Below, piece by piece: positions 7,541 through 15,825 of a stretch of 64,000 nt of DNA. Below the pieces are notes generated by a model. It did no database searches. It was given only the letters and a program-made list of their open reading frames with translations, and had not been told where the DNA came from. Source of the DNA: CAVZZG01 sp963779685 (GTDB lineage Bacteria; Actinomycetota; Thermoleophilia; Gaiellales; F1-60-MAGs149); the NCBI GenBank assembly GCA_963779685.1, contig CAVZZG010000001.1, positions 248,001 to 312,000 of the forward strand, given 5' to 3'. Numbering within the stretch: the stretch's first letter is position 1; every line of letters starts with the position of its first letter. The position numbers and the translations under genes are program-made.

Positions 7541-7765
7541 TCAGGAGGCCATGCGCATCTCGGCGATGCGGGCGACCTCTTTCCACTGGCCCTTCTGGAA
7601 GAACGATGCGGTCTGAACGGCCTCCTCGGCGAACGCCTTGATCTGGCGGGCCTGGTCGGGGTCGCGGCACTCGACCGCCGCGTCGGTCAGCTCGCGAGCC
7701 GCCTGCTTGCCCTTCCCTGAGGTGTAGAGAGTCTTCGCCTTCGAGATCCGCTCGGTGACGGTCAT
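7541..7765 (-). CDS. Small orphan protein, paralogue of 35100-35333
   Basis: This 74-residue soluble, helical, charged protein has no family I recognise. Its core ELTDAAVECRD and the end W-KEVARIAE are shared with the 77-residue protein at 35100-35333, and both begin MTV with RI after three or four residues. The two are clearly paralogues of one small family. A good ribosome binding site (AAGGAGG) precedes the ATG at 7765. No signal peptide or membrane segment is visible. The pattern of alternating charged and small residues suggests a two- or three-helix bundle. Function unknown. Confidence 0.75.
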   Translation of the reverse strand: MTVTERISKAKTLYTSGKGKQAARELTDAAVECRDPDQARQIKAFAEEAVQTASFFQKGQWKEVARIAEMRMAS

Positions 7766-7874
7766 CCGTGCCTCCTTGGTTTTGTCCCACCGTACGGAGG
7801 TGGAACGGCCAGAGAAAGCCGATGTGAGCAGCGCTCTTCATGACAGGCCAAATCTGCCGCTGTCGTGAGTCGAG

Positions 7875-8246
7875 CTACGCGAGGAAGGGCGCGATCCGGT
7901 CCTTCGGGCGACCGATGATGGCGTGGTCGACGCGCACCAGGACGGGTCGCTGCATCAGGCGCGGGTAGGCGAGCAGCAGGTCGACGACCGGCCCCGGCCG
8001 GGTGTAGTCGTCGGCGTCGAGTCCCAGTTTCGCGAACTGCGAGTCCTTGCGGACGAGGTCGGCGACGGGATCTTCGAGGCTGCTGACGATGTGTTCGAGC
8101 GTGGCCCGGTCGGGCTTCTGCTTCAGGTACTCGACGACGTCGAACTCGACGCCCAGCTGCCCCGCGATCTGCAGGGCGGCCTTCGACGCGTGTCAGTACG
8201 GGTTGTGGAAGATCGTTACCGTGGCGATGTCGGCATGGTACGGCAC
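7875..8246 (-). CDS. ArsC-family selenoprotein candidate (TGA at the catalytic cysteine)
   Basis: The frame runs from a GTG at 8246 to a TAG at 7875-7877, 123 codons, interrupted only by a TGA at 8193-8195 (codon 18). The product begins MPYHADIATVTIFHNPY, then the TGA, then HASKAALQIAG. That is the thioredoxin-like ArsC/Spx motif NPxC with TGA exactly where the redox cysteine belongs. The rest is a normal ArsC domain: VEYLKQKP near residue 39, LVRKDSQFAKLGL near 64, RPVLVRVDHAIIGRPKDRI near 100-118. Reading TGA as selenocysteine gives a full-length protein. A hairpin suited to a SECIS lies just downstream and a tRNA-Sec gene is in this window. It starts 4 bases after the DUF4097 gene in the same operon. 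Confidence 0.8.
8159..8177 (-). promoter_or_regulatory. Candidate SECIS hairpin
   Basis: In the mRNA, 15 bases after the in-frame TGA, GCCCTGC pairs with GCGGGGC around a 5-base AGATC loop (one G-U pair). An alternative fold pairs CGCCC and TGC with GCA and GGGCG further downstream. Bacterial SECIS elements sit directly after the UGA inside the coding region, so the placement fits. The loop does not match a strict consensus. Confidence 0.45.
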
Positions 8247-8250
8247 CGCG

Positions 8251-9000
8251 TCAGGCCTCGACGGGCTGGGCGCGGCGGACGTGGATGTCGCCGCTGACCG
8301 TCTTGACGCGCAACTCGACGATCGGCTGGTCGCCGACCGGCGGTGCCCCGGGGCCGAGGTCGGAGATCGAGTGACCGGACACCGAGCCGGTGTCGATCCA
8401 GACCGCGGCGTCGGGGATGACGCCGATGGTGACGTCCCCCGAGACCGAGCGCGCGACCGTCTCGCCCGGCCCGACCCGCTGCAGGTGGATGTCCCCCGAG
8501 ACGGAGCGAACGCTCGCCGTGCGCGTCTCGCCCACGACGGCGTCGCCGGAGACGAGCGACAGGTCGACGCTCGATGCCGCCGAGCCGATCGTGACGTCAC
8601 CGGACGCCGACTCGATCTTGGCCGTGGCGCAGCGCTCGGCGTTCACCGGGCCGCTGGCGGACCGCACTCGCATCGCCCCGGCGTCCTCGACCGTCACGCT
8701 CGCCTCGGCGGTGGTGACATCGACGTCGGCGCCCCGAGGTGCCGTGATCCGGACGTCGAAGCGCATGCCGCGTCCTCGCCAGGACCACGTATCCGGCAGC
8801 TCGACGACGACGTCGTGGCCGCCGGCGTGGTCGGTGCAGCCGATCGTCGCCCGCGCGAGGAACTCGCGGGTTCGCGCGTCGTCACGCAAGGGCGTGATCT
8901 CCACCGTCGTCTCGGTGATATCGGCATTCCTGATCTCGATCGAGCCGCCAGGGATGCGGATCCGCAGGCGCACGTGGCCGGGTGTTGGGAAGGTGTGCAT
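8251..9000 (-). CDS. DUF4097-family beta-repeat protein
   Basis: This 249-residue protein is dominated by the DUF4097 pattern of short beta strands, with repeats of S(V/A)SGD(V/I) at several places: SASGDVTIG, SVSGDIHLQ, SVSGDVTIG, TVSGDIHVRR. Such proteins form right-handed beta-solenoid-like folds and are often called putative adhesins. There is no signal peptide here, so it is probably cytoplasmic. It is the middle gene of a three-gene operon between the ribbon-helix-helix-like protein and the ArsC-like selenoprotein. Actinobacterial DUF4097 genes commonly sit beside small DNA-binding proteins; molecular function is unknown. Confidence 0.8.
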   Translation of the reverse strand: MHTFPTPGHVRLRIRIPGGSIEIRNADITETTVEITPLRDDARTREFLARATIGCTDHAGGHDVVVELPDTWSWRGRGMRFDVRITAPRGADVDVTTAEASVTVEDAGAMRVRSASGPVNAERCATAKIESASGDVTIGSAASSVDLSLVSGDAVVGETRTASVRSVSGDIHLQRVGPGETVARSVSGDVTIGVIPDAAVWIDTGSVSGHSISDLGPGAPPVGDQPIVELRVKTVSGDIHVRRAQPVEA

Positions 9001-9012
9001 GGTCGTCTCCGG

Positions 9013-9471
9013 TCAGGATGATGCCCAGCCCCGCATCGTCTTGCCGGACGCGCGCTGGGCCTGCTGGTAGGGAGGCGCGTCCGCAGCCGCTGCGGCGGCG
9101 CGGACGAGCCACGTGTTGAGCGAGATGCCGAGGCGTTGCGCCGCGGCTTCGGCGCGACGCTTGAGATCCTCGGGAAGGCGCAACGTGATCCGCGCCGTGG
9201 CGGCGTCCTCGCCGGCCTCGGCGACCGCCGGGGCGTCCCCGACGAAGACCAGCGTCGCGTCGGTGCCGTCGAGGCGCACGTCCACTTGGCCGGGCACCTG
9301 AGCGGTGACTTCGGCCGCGGCCTCGCCGAGGAACTCGAGCAGCCGCGAGCGGATCGCGCCGTCGAGCGCCGCGGCGATGCGCTCGCCCGCTCCCGCCACC
9401 GACGGATCGCCGAGGGCGGCGATGGCAGCCACGTCGGCCTGGATCCCGCGCACCACGTTCGACATCTCCAT
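9013..9471 (-). CDS. Ribbon-helix-helix (HicB/Arc-like) DNA-binding protein
   Basis: This is a 152-residue protein. The C-terminal third contains ITLRLPEDLKRRAEAAAQRL and ISLNTWLVRA, the beta strand-helix-helix pattern of Arc/HicB-type repressors. The N-terminal two thirds are Ala-rich and unassigned, with VDVRLDGTDATLVFVG as a likely beta region. The ATG at 9471 is chosen because a promoter with -35 TGGACA and -10 CATACT lies exactly upstream, leaving 6 bases to the start. It is 12 bases upstream of the DUF4097 gene and probably regulates the operon. The palindrome TGACGTCA over the start region is a possible operator. Confidence 0.7.
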   Translation of the reverse strand: MEMSNVVRGIQADVAAIAALGDPSVAGAGERIAAALDGAIRSRLLEFLGEAAAEVTAQVPGQVDVRLDGTDATLVFVGDAPAVAEAGEDAATARITLRLPEDLKRRAEAAAQRLGISLNTWLVRAAAAAADAPPYQQAQRASGKTMRGWASS

Positions 9472-9477
9472 GACGTC

Positions 9478-9506
9478 AGTATGACACCACAATGCCACCC
9501 TGTCCA
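9478..9506 (-). promoter_or_regulatory. Promoter of the RHH-DUF4097-ArsC(Sec) operon
   Basis: Reading leftward, TGGACA (9501-9506) is followed after 17 bases by CATACT (9478-9483), and the ATG starts 6 bases later. The expected transcript is leaderless. TGACGTCA overlaps the expected start site and could be an operator. Confidence 0.55.
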
Positions 9507-9587
9507 CCGGTTCAGGAGTGAATCATATGTTTCATGCAAGACCCATAGGGCGACTTGTTCAGTTCACTGCTGCTACCGTTTGCGTTG

Positions 9588-12500
9588 ATGGGCCTCTACG
9601 ACCCGCGGTTCGAGCACGACGCCTGCGGGCTCGGCGCGGTCGTCCGCCTCGATGGGCGTCGCACCCACGAGATCGTCGAGCAGGGCCTCACCGTGCTCCG
9701 CAACATGGATCACCGGGGCGCGACCGGATCGGACCCGGAAACGGGCGACGGCGCCGGCCTGCTCGTGCAGGTGCCCGACGCGTTCTTCCGGCAGGTGGCC
9801 GCTGGGATGGGCGCCGATCTGCCGGCGCCAGGCGACTACGCGGTCGGGATGGTGTTCCTGCCCCGCGACGGTGCTCAGCGGCTGCGCTGCGAGGAGCTGT
9901 TCGTGCGGATCTGCGCCGAGGAGGGCCACCGGGCCCTGGGCTGGCGCGACGTCCCCGTGGCCTCCGACCGCATCGGTGAGCTCGCGCGCCGCTCGGAGCC
10001 AGTGGTGCGGCAGGTTCTGATCGAGCGCCGGTCGGGCGAGGACGATGCCTTCACCCGCAAGCTGACGGTGATCAGGCGCCGGGTCGAGAAGGAGGCTGCC
10101 GCCGCGGGCGTGCCGATGGCCGAGTTCTCGGTGGTGTCGCTGTCCCAGCGGACGCTCGTCTACAAGGGCCTGCTCAGGGCGCGCCAGCTCGCCGCGTACT
10201 ACCCCGACCTCGGCGACCCCTCCTTCACGTCGGCGCTCGCCATCGTGCATTCCCGGTTCTCCACGAACACGCTCGGCACGTGGGATCTCGCGCACCCCTT
10301 CAACCTGCTCTGCCACAACGGCGAGATCAACACCATCCGCGGCAACCAGAACTGGCTCCACGCCCGCGAGCCGCAGCTGCGCTCCGAGCTGTTCGGCGGC
10401 GATCTGCAGAAGCTGTTCCCGATCATCGAGGAGCGCTGGTCGGACTCCGCCAAGCTGGACGCCATGCTCGAGCTGCTGGTGCTGGGCGGTCGCTCGTTGC
10501 CGCACGCCCTGGCCATGCTCGTGCCGCCGGCGTGGACCGACCCGTCGCTCGATCTGGACGACGAGGTGCGGGCCTTCCACGAGTTCCACGCGTCGATCGT
10601 CGAGCCGTGGGACGGGCCGGCCTGTCTGATCGCCACCGATGGCGTCCGGGTGTGCGCGACGCTCGACCGCAACGGCCTGCGACCGTGCCGGTTCACGCGC
10701 ACCCGCGACGGGCTCGTCGTCGTGGCGTCGGAGGCCGGGGTGCTCGAACTCGACCCGGGCGACATCGTCGAGGCCAGCCGGGTGGAGCCCGGGCGCATGA
10801 TCGTGGCCGACACCGAGTCGGGCCGGCTGATCCACGATCGCGAGGTCAAGCGGGTGCTCGCGCGCCGGCGCCCGTACCGCCGGTGGCTGCAGGAGCAGAA
10901 GATCTTCCTCGAGGCCCAGCCACCGCAGTCGCCGGACTGGATGGCACCGTCGGAGCTGCCCCGCCTGCAACGGGCCTTCGGCTACACGCGCGAGGACCTC
11001 CGTCTGCTCCTCACGCCGATGGCGCGCGATGGCGCCGAACCGGTGGGATCGATGGGCGACGACACGCCGCTGGCGGCGCTCTCCGTGCGGCCGAAGCTGC
11101 TGACCGCCTACTTCAAGCAGCACTTCGCCCAGGTGACGAACCCGCCGATCGACCCGCAGCGGGAGGCGCTGGTCATGAGCCTGCGCACGACGGTCGGCAG
11201 CATCGGCAACCTGCTCGAGGAGAGCCCGGAGCACTGCCGGCGGGTCGCGATGCCGACGCCGATCCTCGCCGACGAGGAGCTCGCCAGGCTGCGTCATCTC
11301 GATCACCACCGCTTCCCGACGGCGACGCTCTCGACGCTGTATCCGGTCAACGACGGGCCCGAGGCACTCGAGCGCGCGCTCGACGCGCTGTGCCGCGATG
11401 CCTCCCGGCGAGTCTGGAACGGCACCGGCATCCTGATCCTGTCCGACCGCGGCGTGACCGCCGAGCTGGCGCCGATCCCGCCGCTGCTGGCGACGGCGGC
11501 CGTGCACAGCCACCTCGTGCGTGAGGGCGCGCGGACGATGTGCGGCCTCGTGGTGGAGTCGGGGGAGCCGCGGGAGCCGATGCACTTCGCGCTGCTGATC
11601 GGGTACGGCGCCGCCGCGGTCAACCCCTACCTCGCCCTGGCGACGGTCGAACGTCTGCAGCAGGACGGCGAGCTCGGCGACTGCACGCCGGCCGAGGCAC
11701 GGGCCCGGTACCTCGCGGCGGTCGCAAAGGCCCTGCTCAAGGTCTGCTCCAAGATGGGCATCTCGACGATCCAGAGCTATCGCGGCGCCCAGGTGTTCGA
11801 GGCCATCGGGCTGGGGCGACGGCTCGTCGAGCGCTACTTCCCCGGCACCGTGTCGCGGGTCGGCGGACTCGAGGTGCGCGACATCCACGATGAGCTGATC
11901 GAGCGCCATGCCGCGGCCTTCGGGGGCGACCCGCAGGTCGAGGACGCCGGCGAGTACGTCTATCGCGAGGGCGGCGAGCGCCACGGATGGAACCCCGGCA
12001 CCATCTCGGCGCTCCAGCGCGCCGTTCGCGACGGCTCGCACCCCACCTTCGCCGCCTTCGCCGCCGAGGTCGACGACGCCACGCACCTCCAGACCCTCCG
12101 CGGCCTGCTCGAGCTGGTGCCGGCCGGGCCGCCGGTGCCGCTCGCCGAGGTCGAGCCGTCGAGCGCCATCGTGCGCCGGTTCGCCACCGGCGCCATGAGC
12201 CTCGGCTCGCTCTCCAGCGAGGCGCACGAGGCGCTTGCGATCGCCATGAACCGGCTCGGCGGCCGTTCGAACACGGGCGAGGGCGGTGAGGACCCCGCCC
12301 GCTCGATCCCCGATGCCAACGGCGATCTGCGACGCAGCGCCATCAAGCAGGTCGCATCGGCACGGTTCGGCGTGACGACCGCGTACCTGGTCGACGCCGA
12401 CCAGCTCCAGATCAAGGTCGCGCAGGGCGCCAAGCCCGGCGAGGGCGGGCAGCTACCGGGCCACAAGGTGGACGAGGCGATCGCGCGCCTGCGTCACGCG

Positions 12501-14024
12501 ACCCCGGGTGTCGGCCTGATCTCGCCGCCGCCCCATCACGACATCTACTCCATCGAGGACCTCGCCCAGCTGATCCACGACCTCAAGTCGGTCAACCCCG
12601 GTGCCGAGATCTCGGTGAAGCTGGTGGCCGAGGCGGGCGTGGGAACGATCGCCGCCGGCGTGGCCAAGGCGCGGGCCGAGCACATCGTGATCGCCGGGTT
12701 CGACGGGGGTACGGGAGCCTCGCCGCTGTCGTCCCTGAAACACGCCGGCCTGCCATGGGAGCTCGGCCTCGCCGAGGCGCACCAGGTGCTCCTGGCGAAC
12801 GGCCTCCGCGGCCGCGTCCGGTTGCAGGTGGACGGCGGGCTGCGCACCGGCCGGGACGTCATGGTCGGCGCCATCCTCGGCGCCGACGAGTTCGCCTTCT
12901 CAACGGCGCCGCTGGTCGCGATGGGCTGCGTGATGATGCGCGTCTGCCATCTCAACACCTGTCCGGTGGGCATCGCGACGCAGGATCCGGAGCTGCGCCG
13001 CCGGTTCACCGGTACACCCGACGACGTCGTCCGCTACATGCTGTTCGTCGCCGAGCAGGTACGCGAGTTGCTCGCCGCACTCGGGCTGCGGAGCCTCGAC
13101 GAGGCCATCGGCCGCACGGCGCTCGCCCGACCCGCCGACACGGCCCGCTGGGCGTGGCTGCAGGACCTGGATCTCGAGCCGCTGCTCGCGGCGCCGGCCG
13201 GCGACTGGACGCCGGAGGCTCAGGACCACGGCCTCGACGCCGCCGTCGATCACGACTGGATCGCCGCGGTGGCCGCGGCGACGCCCGGCGAGCGGGTCGA
13301 GATCGAGCAGCGCGTGTCGAACGTCGACCGCTCGGTGGGCGCCATGCTCGCAGGCGAACTGGCCCGGGTCGCGCCCGGGGGCCTCCCCGCAGATGCGATC
13401 CGGCTGCGTCTCACCGGCACCGGCGGGCAGAGCTTCGGCGCGTTCGCGGTGCCGGGCATGAGCCTTCAGCTCACCGGCACCTGCAACGACTACGTCGCCA
13501 AGGGGCTCTCCGGAGGGAGCGTCGTGGTGGCGCCCGACGCCGCATGCGGCTACCCGGCTGAGGACAACACCGTCGTCGGCAACGTCGCCCTCTACGGAGC
13601 CACCGCCGGGGAAGCCTTCTTCCGCGGTCGCGCCGGCGAGCGCTTCTGCGTGCGCAACTCCGGCGCGACGGCCGTCGTCGAGGGAGTCGGCGACCACGCG
13701 TGCGAGTACATGACCGGCGGGCTGGTCGTGGTGCTCGGACCGCACGGCCGCAACCTGGCGGCCGGCATGTCGGGAGGTGTCGCGTACGTGCTCGACGCCG
13801 ACCCCTCGCGCATCAACGACGAGTCGGTCGGGCTCGAGGCGATGGGCGACGACGCCGACATCCTGCTCGGCCTCCTGCGCCGGCACGCCGCGCTCACCGG
13901 CTCGGCGGTGGCGCACCTGCTCCTGGAGGACCCGGTGGCGGCGGTCGACCGGTTCACGCGGGTCATGCCGCACGATCTGCGGCGGGTCATGACGGCGCTT
14001 GCCCGGGCGGAGCTGGTCGGGTGA
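9588..14024 (+). CDS. gltB: Glutamate synthase (NADPH) large subunit
   Basis: This 1478-residue protein is a full-length GltB, which makes glutamate from glutamine and 2-oxoglutarate. The N-terminus MGLYDPRFEHDACGLG gives the class II amidotransferase cysteine at residue 13, exposed after propeptide removal. The central FMN/synthase region contains MSLGSLSSEAHEALA, GEGGEDPAR and KPGEGGQLPG. The 3Fe-4S cysteines are at 1114, 1120 and 1125 (CVMMRVCHLNTCPVG). The C-terminal beta-helix domain (GTCNDYVAKGLSGG) is intact. The ATG at 9588 is preferred over an upstream in-frame TTG because family members start just before YDP. It overlaps gltD. Confidence 0.97.
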   Translation: MGLYDPRFEHDACGLGAVVRLDGRRTHEIVEQGLTVLRNMDHRGATGSDPETGDGAGLLVQVPDAFFRQVAAGMGADLPAPGDYAVGMVFLPRDGAQRLRCEELFVRICAEEGHRALGWRDVPVASDRIGELARRSEPVVRQVLIERRSGEDDAFTRKLTVIRRRVEKEAAAAGVPMAEFSVVSLSQRTLVYKGLLRARQLAAYYPDLGDPSFTSALAIVHSRFSTNTLGTWDLAHPFNLLCHNGEINTIRGNQNWLHAREPQLRSELFGGDLQKLFPIIEERWSDSAKLDAMLELLVLGGRSLPHALAMLVPPAWTDPSLDLDDEVRAFHEFHASIVEPWDGPACLIATDGVRVCATLDRNGLRPCRFTRTRDGLVVVASEAGVLELDPGDIVEASRVEPGRMIVADTESGRLIHDREVKRVLARRRPYRRWLQEQKIFLEAQPPQSPDWMAPSELPRLQRAFGYTREDLRLLLTPMARDGAEPVGSMGDDTPLAALSVRPKLLTAYFKQHFAQVTNPPIDPQREALVMSLRTTVGSIGNLLEESPEHCRRVAMPTPILADEELARLRHLDHHRFPTATLSTLYPVNDGPEALERALDALCRDASRRVWNGTGILILSDRGVTAELAPIPPLLATAAVHSHLVREGARTMCGLVVESGEPREPMHFALLIGYGAAAVNPYLALATVERLQQDGELGDCTPAEARARYLAAVAKALLKVCSKMGISTIQSYRGAQVFEAIGLGRRLVERYFPGTVSRVGGLEVRDIHDELIERHAAAFGGDPQVEDAGEYVYREGGERHGWNPGTISALQRAVRDGSHPTFAAFAAEVDDATHLQTLRGLLELVPAGPPVPLAEVEPSSAIVRRFATGAMSLGSLSSEAHEALAIAMNRLGGRSNTGEGGEDPARSIPDANGDLRRSAIKQVASARFGVTTAYLVDADQLQIKVAQGAKPGEGGQLPGHKVDEAIARLRHATPGVGLISPPPHHDIYSIEDLAQLIHDLKSVNPGAEISVKLVAEAGVGTIAAGVAKARAEHIVIAGFDGGTGASPLSSLKHAGLPWELGLAEAHQVLLANGLRGRVRLQVDGGLRTGRDVMVGAILGADEFAFSTAPLVAMGCVMMRVCHLNTCPVGIATQDPELRRRFTGTPDDVVRYMLFVAEQVRELLAALGLRSLDEAIGRTALARPADTARWAWLQDLDLEPLLAAPAGDWTPEAQDHGLDAAVDHDWIAAVAAATPGERVEIEQRVSNVDRSVGAMLAGELARVAPGGLPADAIRLRLTGTGGQSFGAFAVPGMSLQLTGTCNDYVAKGLSGGSVVVAPDAACGYPAEDNTVVGNVALYGATAGEAFFRGRAGERFCVRNSGATAVVEGVGDHACEYMTGGLVVVLGPHGRNLAAGMSGGVAYVLDADPSRINDESVGLEAMGDDADILLGLLRRHAALTGSAVAHLLLEDPVAAVDRFTRVMPHDLRRVMTALARAELVG

Positions 14025-15379
14025 CCGACCCTCGCGGGTTCCTCACGATCGAGCGGCGCGTGGCCGGCTACAGGCCCGTCGAGGCCCGGCGGCGGGACTG
14101 GGACGACGTCAATGCGGCGGCGGCAGACGACCTCGTGCGCGAGCAGGCGCGCCGCTGCATGGACTGCGGCGTGCCGTTCTGCCACGCGGGCTGTCCCCTC
14201 GGCAACCTGATCCCGGACTGGAACGACCTGGTCGAGCGGGGGCGCTGGCGCGACGCGCTCGATCGCCTGCACGCCACCAACAACTTCCCGGAGTTCACGG
14301 GCAAGCTCTGTCCGGCCCCGTGCGAGGAGGCCTGCGTCCTGCAGATCAACGACGACGCCGTCACGATCAAGCAGGTCGAGCAGGCGATCGTGGACCGCGG
14401 GTTCGCCCGCGGCTGGATCCGCCCCCGGCCGCCCGAGCGCACGACGTCGCACCGCGTCGCCGTGATCGGATCGGGTCCGGCCGGGCTCGCGGCGGCCCAG
14501 CAGCTGCGCCGCCGCGGTCACGCCGTCGTGGTCTACGAGCGCGACGACCGGATCGGCGGGCTCCTGCGCTACGGGATACCGGACTTCAAGCTTGCCAAGC
14601 GCGACATCGACCGGCGGCTCGAACAGCTGGTCGCTGAGGGTGTGGCGTTCGAGACCGGCGTCACCGTCGACGACCTCGACGCGCTCGAGGCCGACGCGGT
14701 GGTGCTCGCGACCGGCGCCCAGCGGCACCGCGATCTCGACCTGCCCGGTCGCGATCTCGCGGGCATCGGGCTCGCCATGCCCTACCTGACCGCGTGCAAC
14801 CGGCGGGTTGCGGGTCTGCCGGCCGAGTCGGTCACCGCCTCCGGGCGGCGCGTCGTCATCCTGGGTGGCGGCGACACCGGCGCCGACTGCCTCGGGGCGG
14901 CGATCCGCGAGGGTGCCACGAGCGTGGCCCTCGTCGGCCACGGCGTCCAGCCGCCGGAGCACCGCGAGCCGCACCGCACCTGGCCGGACTGGCCGAAGCT
15001 GCTGCGCACGTATGCCGCGCATCTCGAAGGTGGCGATCGCCTGTTCGAGCTCGAGACCACCGGGTTCGCGGGCGAGGCCGCCGTGGCGCGACTCGAGGGG
15101 CGGTACCGCGACGGCTCGCCGGCGGCGCTCGACGTCGACATGGTGCTCGTTGCGGTCGGCTTCACCGGCATCGAGCGGAACGATCGCGTGTATGCGAACG
15201 TCGCGGTCGGGCCGCGCGACACGGTGGTCGTCGATGCCGGGTTCGCGACGTCACGGCCGGGCGTGTTCGCCGCCGGCGACTGCGTCCGCGGCGCCGACCT
15301 GATCGTCACCGCGATCGCCGACGGCCGCCGCTGCGCGGTCGCGGTCGACGCGTACCTGTCGCGTCAGCCGGTCGCCTGA
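14021..15379 (+). CDS. gltD: Glutamate synthase small subunit
   Basis: This 452-residue FAD/NADPH subunit passes electrons to GltB. The N-terminal [4Fe-4S] cysteines are visible in RCMDCGVPFCHAGCPLGN and KLCPAPCEEAC. The FAD motif VAVIGSGPAGLAAA, the NADPH motif VVILGGGDTGADCLG and the C-terminal GVFAAGDCVRGADLIVTAI are complete. The GTG start overlaps the gltB stop (GTGA), so the two subunits are translationally coupled. The last 16 bases overlap the tail of a convergent lipoprotein gene. Confidence 0.97.
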   Translation: MTDPRGFLTIERRVAGYRPVEARRRDWDDVNAAAADDLVREQARRCMDCGVPFCHAGCPLGNLIPDWNDLVERGRWRDALDRLHATNNFPEFTGKLCPAPCEEACVLQINDDAVTIKQVEQAIVDRGFARGWIRPRPPERTTSHRVAVIGSGPAGLAAAQQLRRRGHAVVVYERDDRIGGLLRYGIPDFKLAKRDIDRRLEQLVAEGVAFETGVTVDDLDALEADAVVLATGAQRHRDLDLPGRDLAGIGLAMPYLTACNRRVAGLPAESVTASGRRVVILGGGDTGADCLGAAIREGATSVALVGHGVQPPEHREPHRTWPDWPKLLRTYAAHLEGGDRLFELETTGFAGEAAVARLEGRYRDGSPAALDVDMVLVAVGFTGIERNDRVYANVAVGPRDTVVVDAGFATSRPGVFAAGDCVRGADLIVTAIADGRRCAVAVDAYLSRQPVA

Positions 15380-15825
15380 CCGCACACGCGGAGGCCGTAG
15401 GCCGCGGCCAGCCGGCGCGCCTCCGCGGTCGCGGCCTGGCTCTTGGCGGCGTACTCCTGGACCGCGGCGCCGTCTCCGGTGGCCGCGATCCGGGCGAGCT
15501 CCCTGGCGACGTCGACCCCCCGGTGCGCCTCCGTCAGCATCCGGTCGATCGTCGCGGCGTCGCCGGCCGGCGCGGGCAGTGCCCGGATCGCCGCGACCTC
15601 CCGATCGAGGATGTCGCCCACCCGGTTGCCGTACGTGGCCACGGCCGCCAGATCCGTCGGCGATCCCAGTGCCTTGATCGAGGTCTGGGCGCCCGCGCAG
15701 ATCCCGTCTGCCCGGGCGATCCACGCCGCCTTCGGCAGCGGCGCCGGCGCCGACCCGTGACCGCAGGCGGCGCACGTCACGACCACGGCCACGGCCACCA
15801 GCAGGTTGGCGACTGCACGTGTCAC
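15364..15825 (-). CDS. Putative lipoprotein A (paralogue of the adjacent gene)
   Basis: This is a 153-residue protein with a lipoprotein signal peptide: a hydrophobic stretch VANLLVAVAVVVTCAAC ending at a lipobox cysteine. The mature part is helical, with two further cysteines (ICAGAQ and LRVCGQ) placed as in its neighbour, which suggests a disulfide. The GTG at 15825 is chosen because it overlaps the upstream stop as GTGA; an ATG at 15834 is possible. The 3' end overlaps gltD. No function can be assigned. Confidence 0.7.
   Translation of the reverse strand: MTRAVANLLVAVAVVVTCAACGHGSAPAPLPKAAWIARADGICAGAQTSIKALGSPTDLAAVATYGNRVGDILDREVAAIRALPAPAGDAATIDRMLTEAHRGVDVARELARIAATGDGAAVQEYAAKSQAATAEARRLAAAYGLRVCGQATG

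Noticed and set aside
7484..7720. Short rightward frame over the orphan gene
   Set aside because: It overlaps the leftward 74-residue gene, which has a ribosome binding site and a paralogue; the rightward frame has neither.
8193..8195. ArsC-like gene as an ordinary nonsense pseudogene
   Set aside because: The single stop is exactly at the catalytic cysteine, the frame is otherwise clean, and the host has tRNA-Sec. Still possible, but less likely.
9573..12227. 884-codon leftward open frame opposite gltB
   Set aside because: It is a high-GC antisense shadow; its product is Arg/His-rich low complexity with no domain, and gltB is unmistakable.
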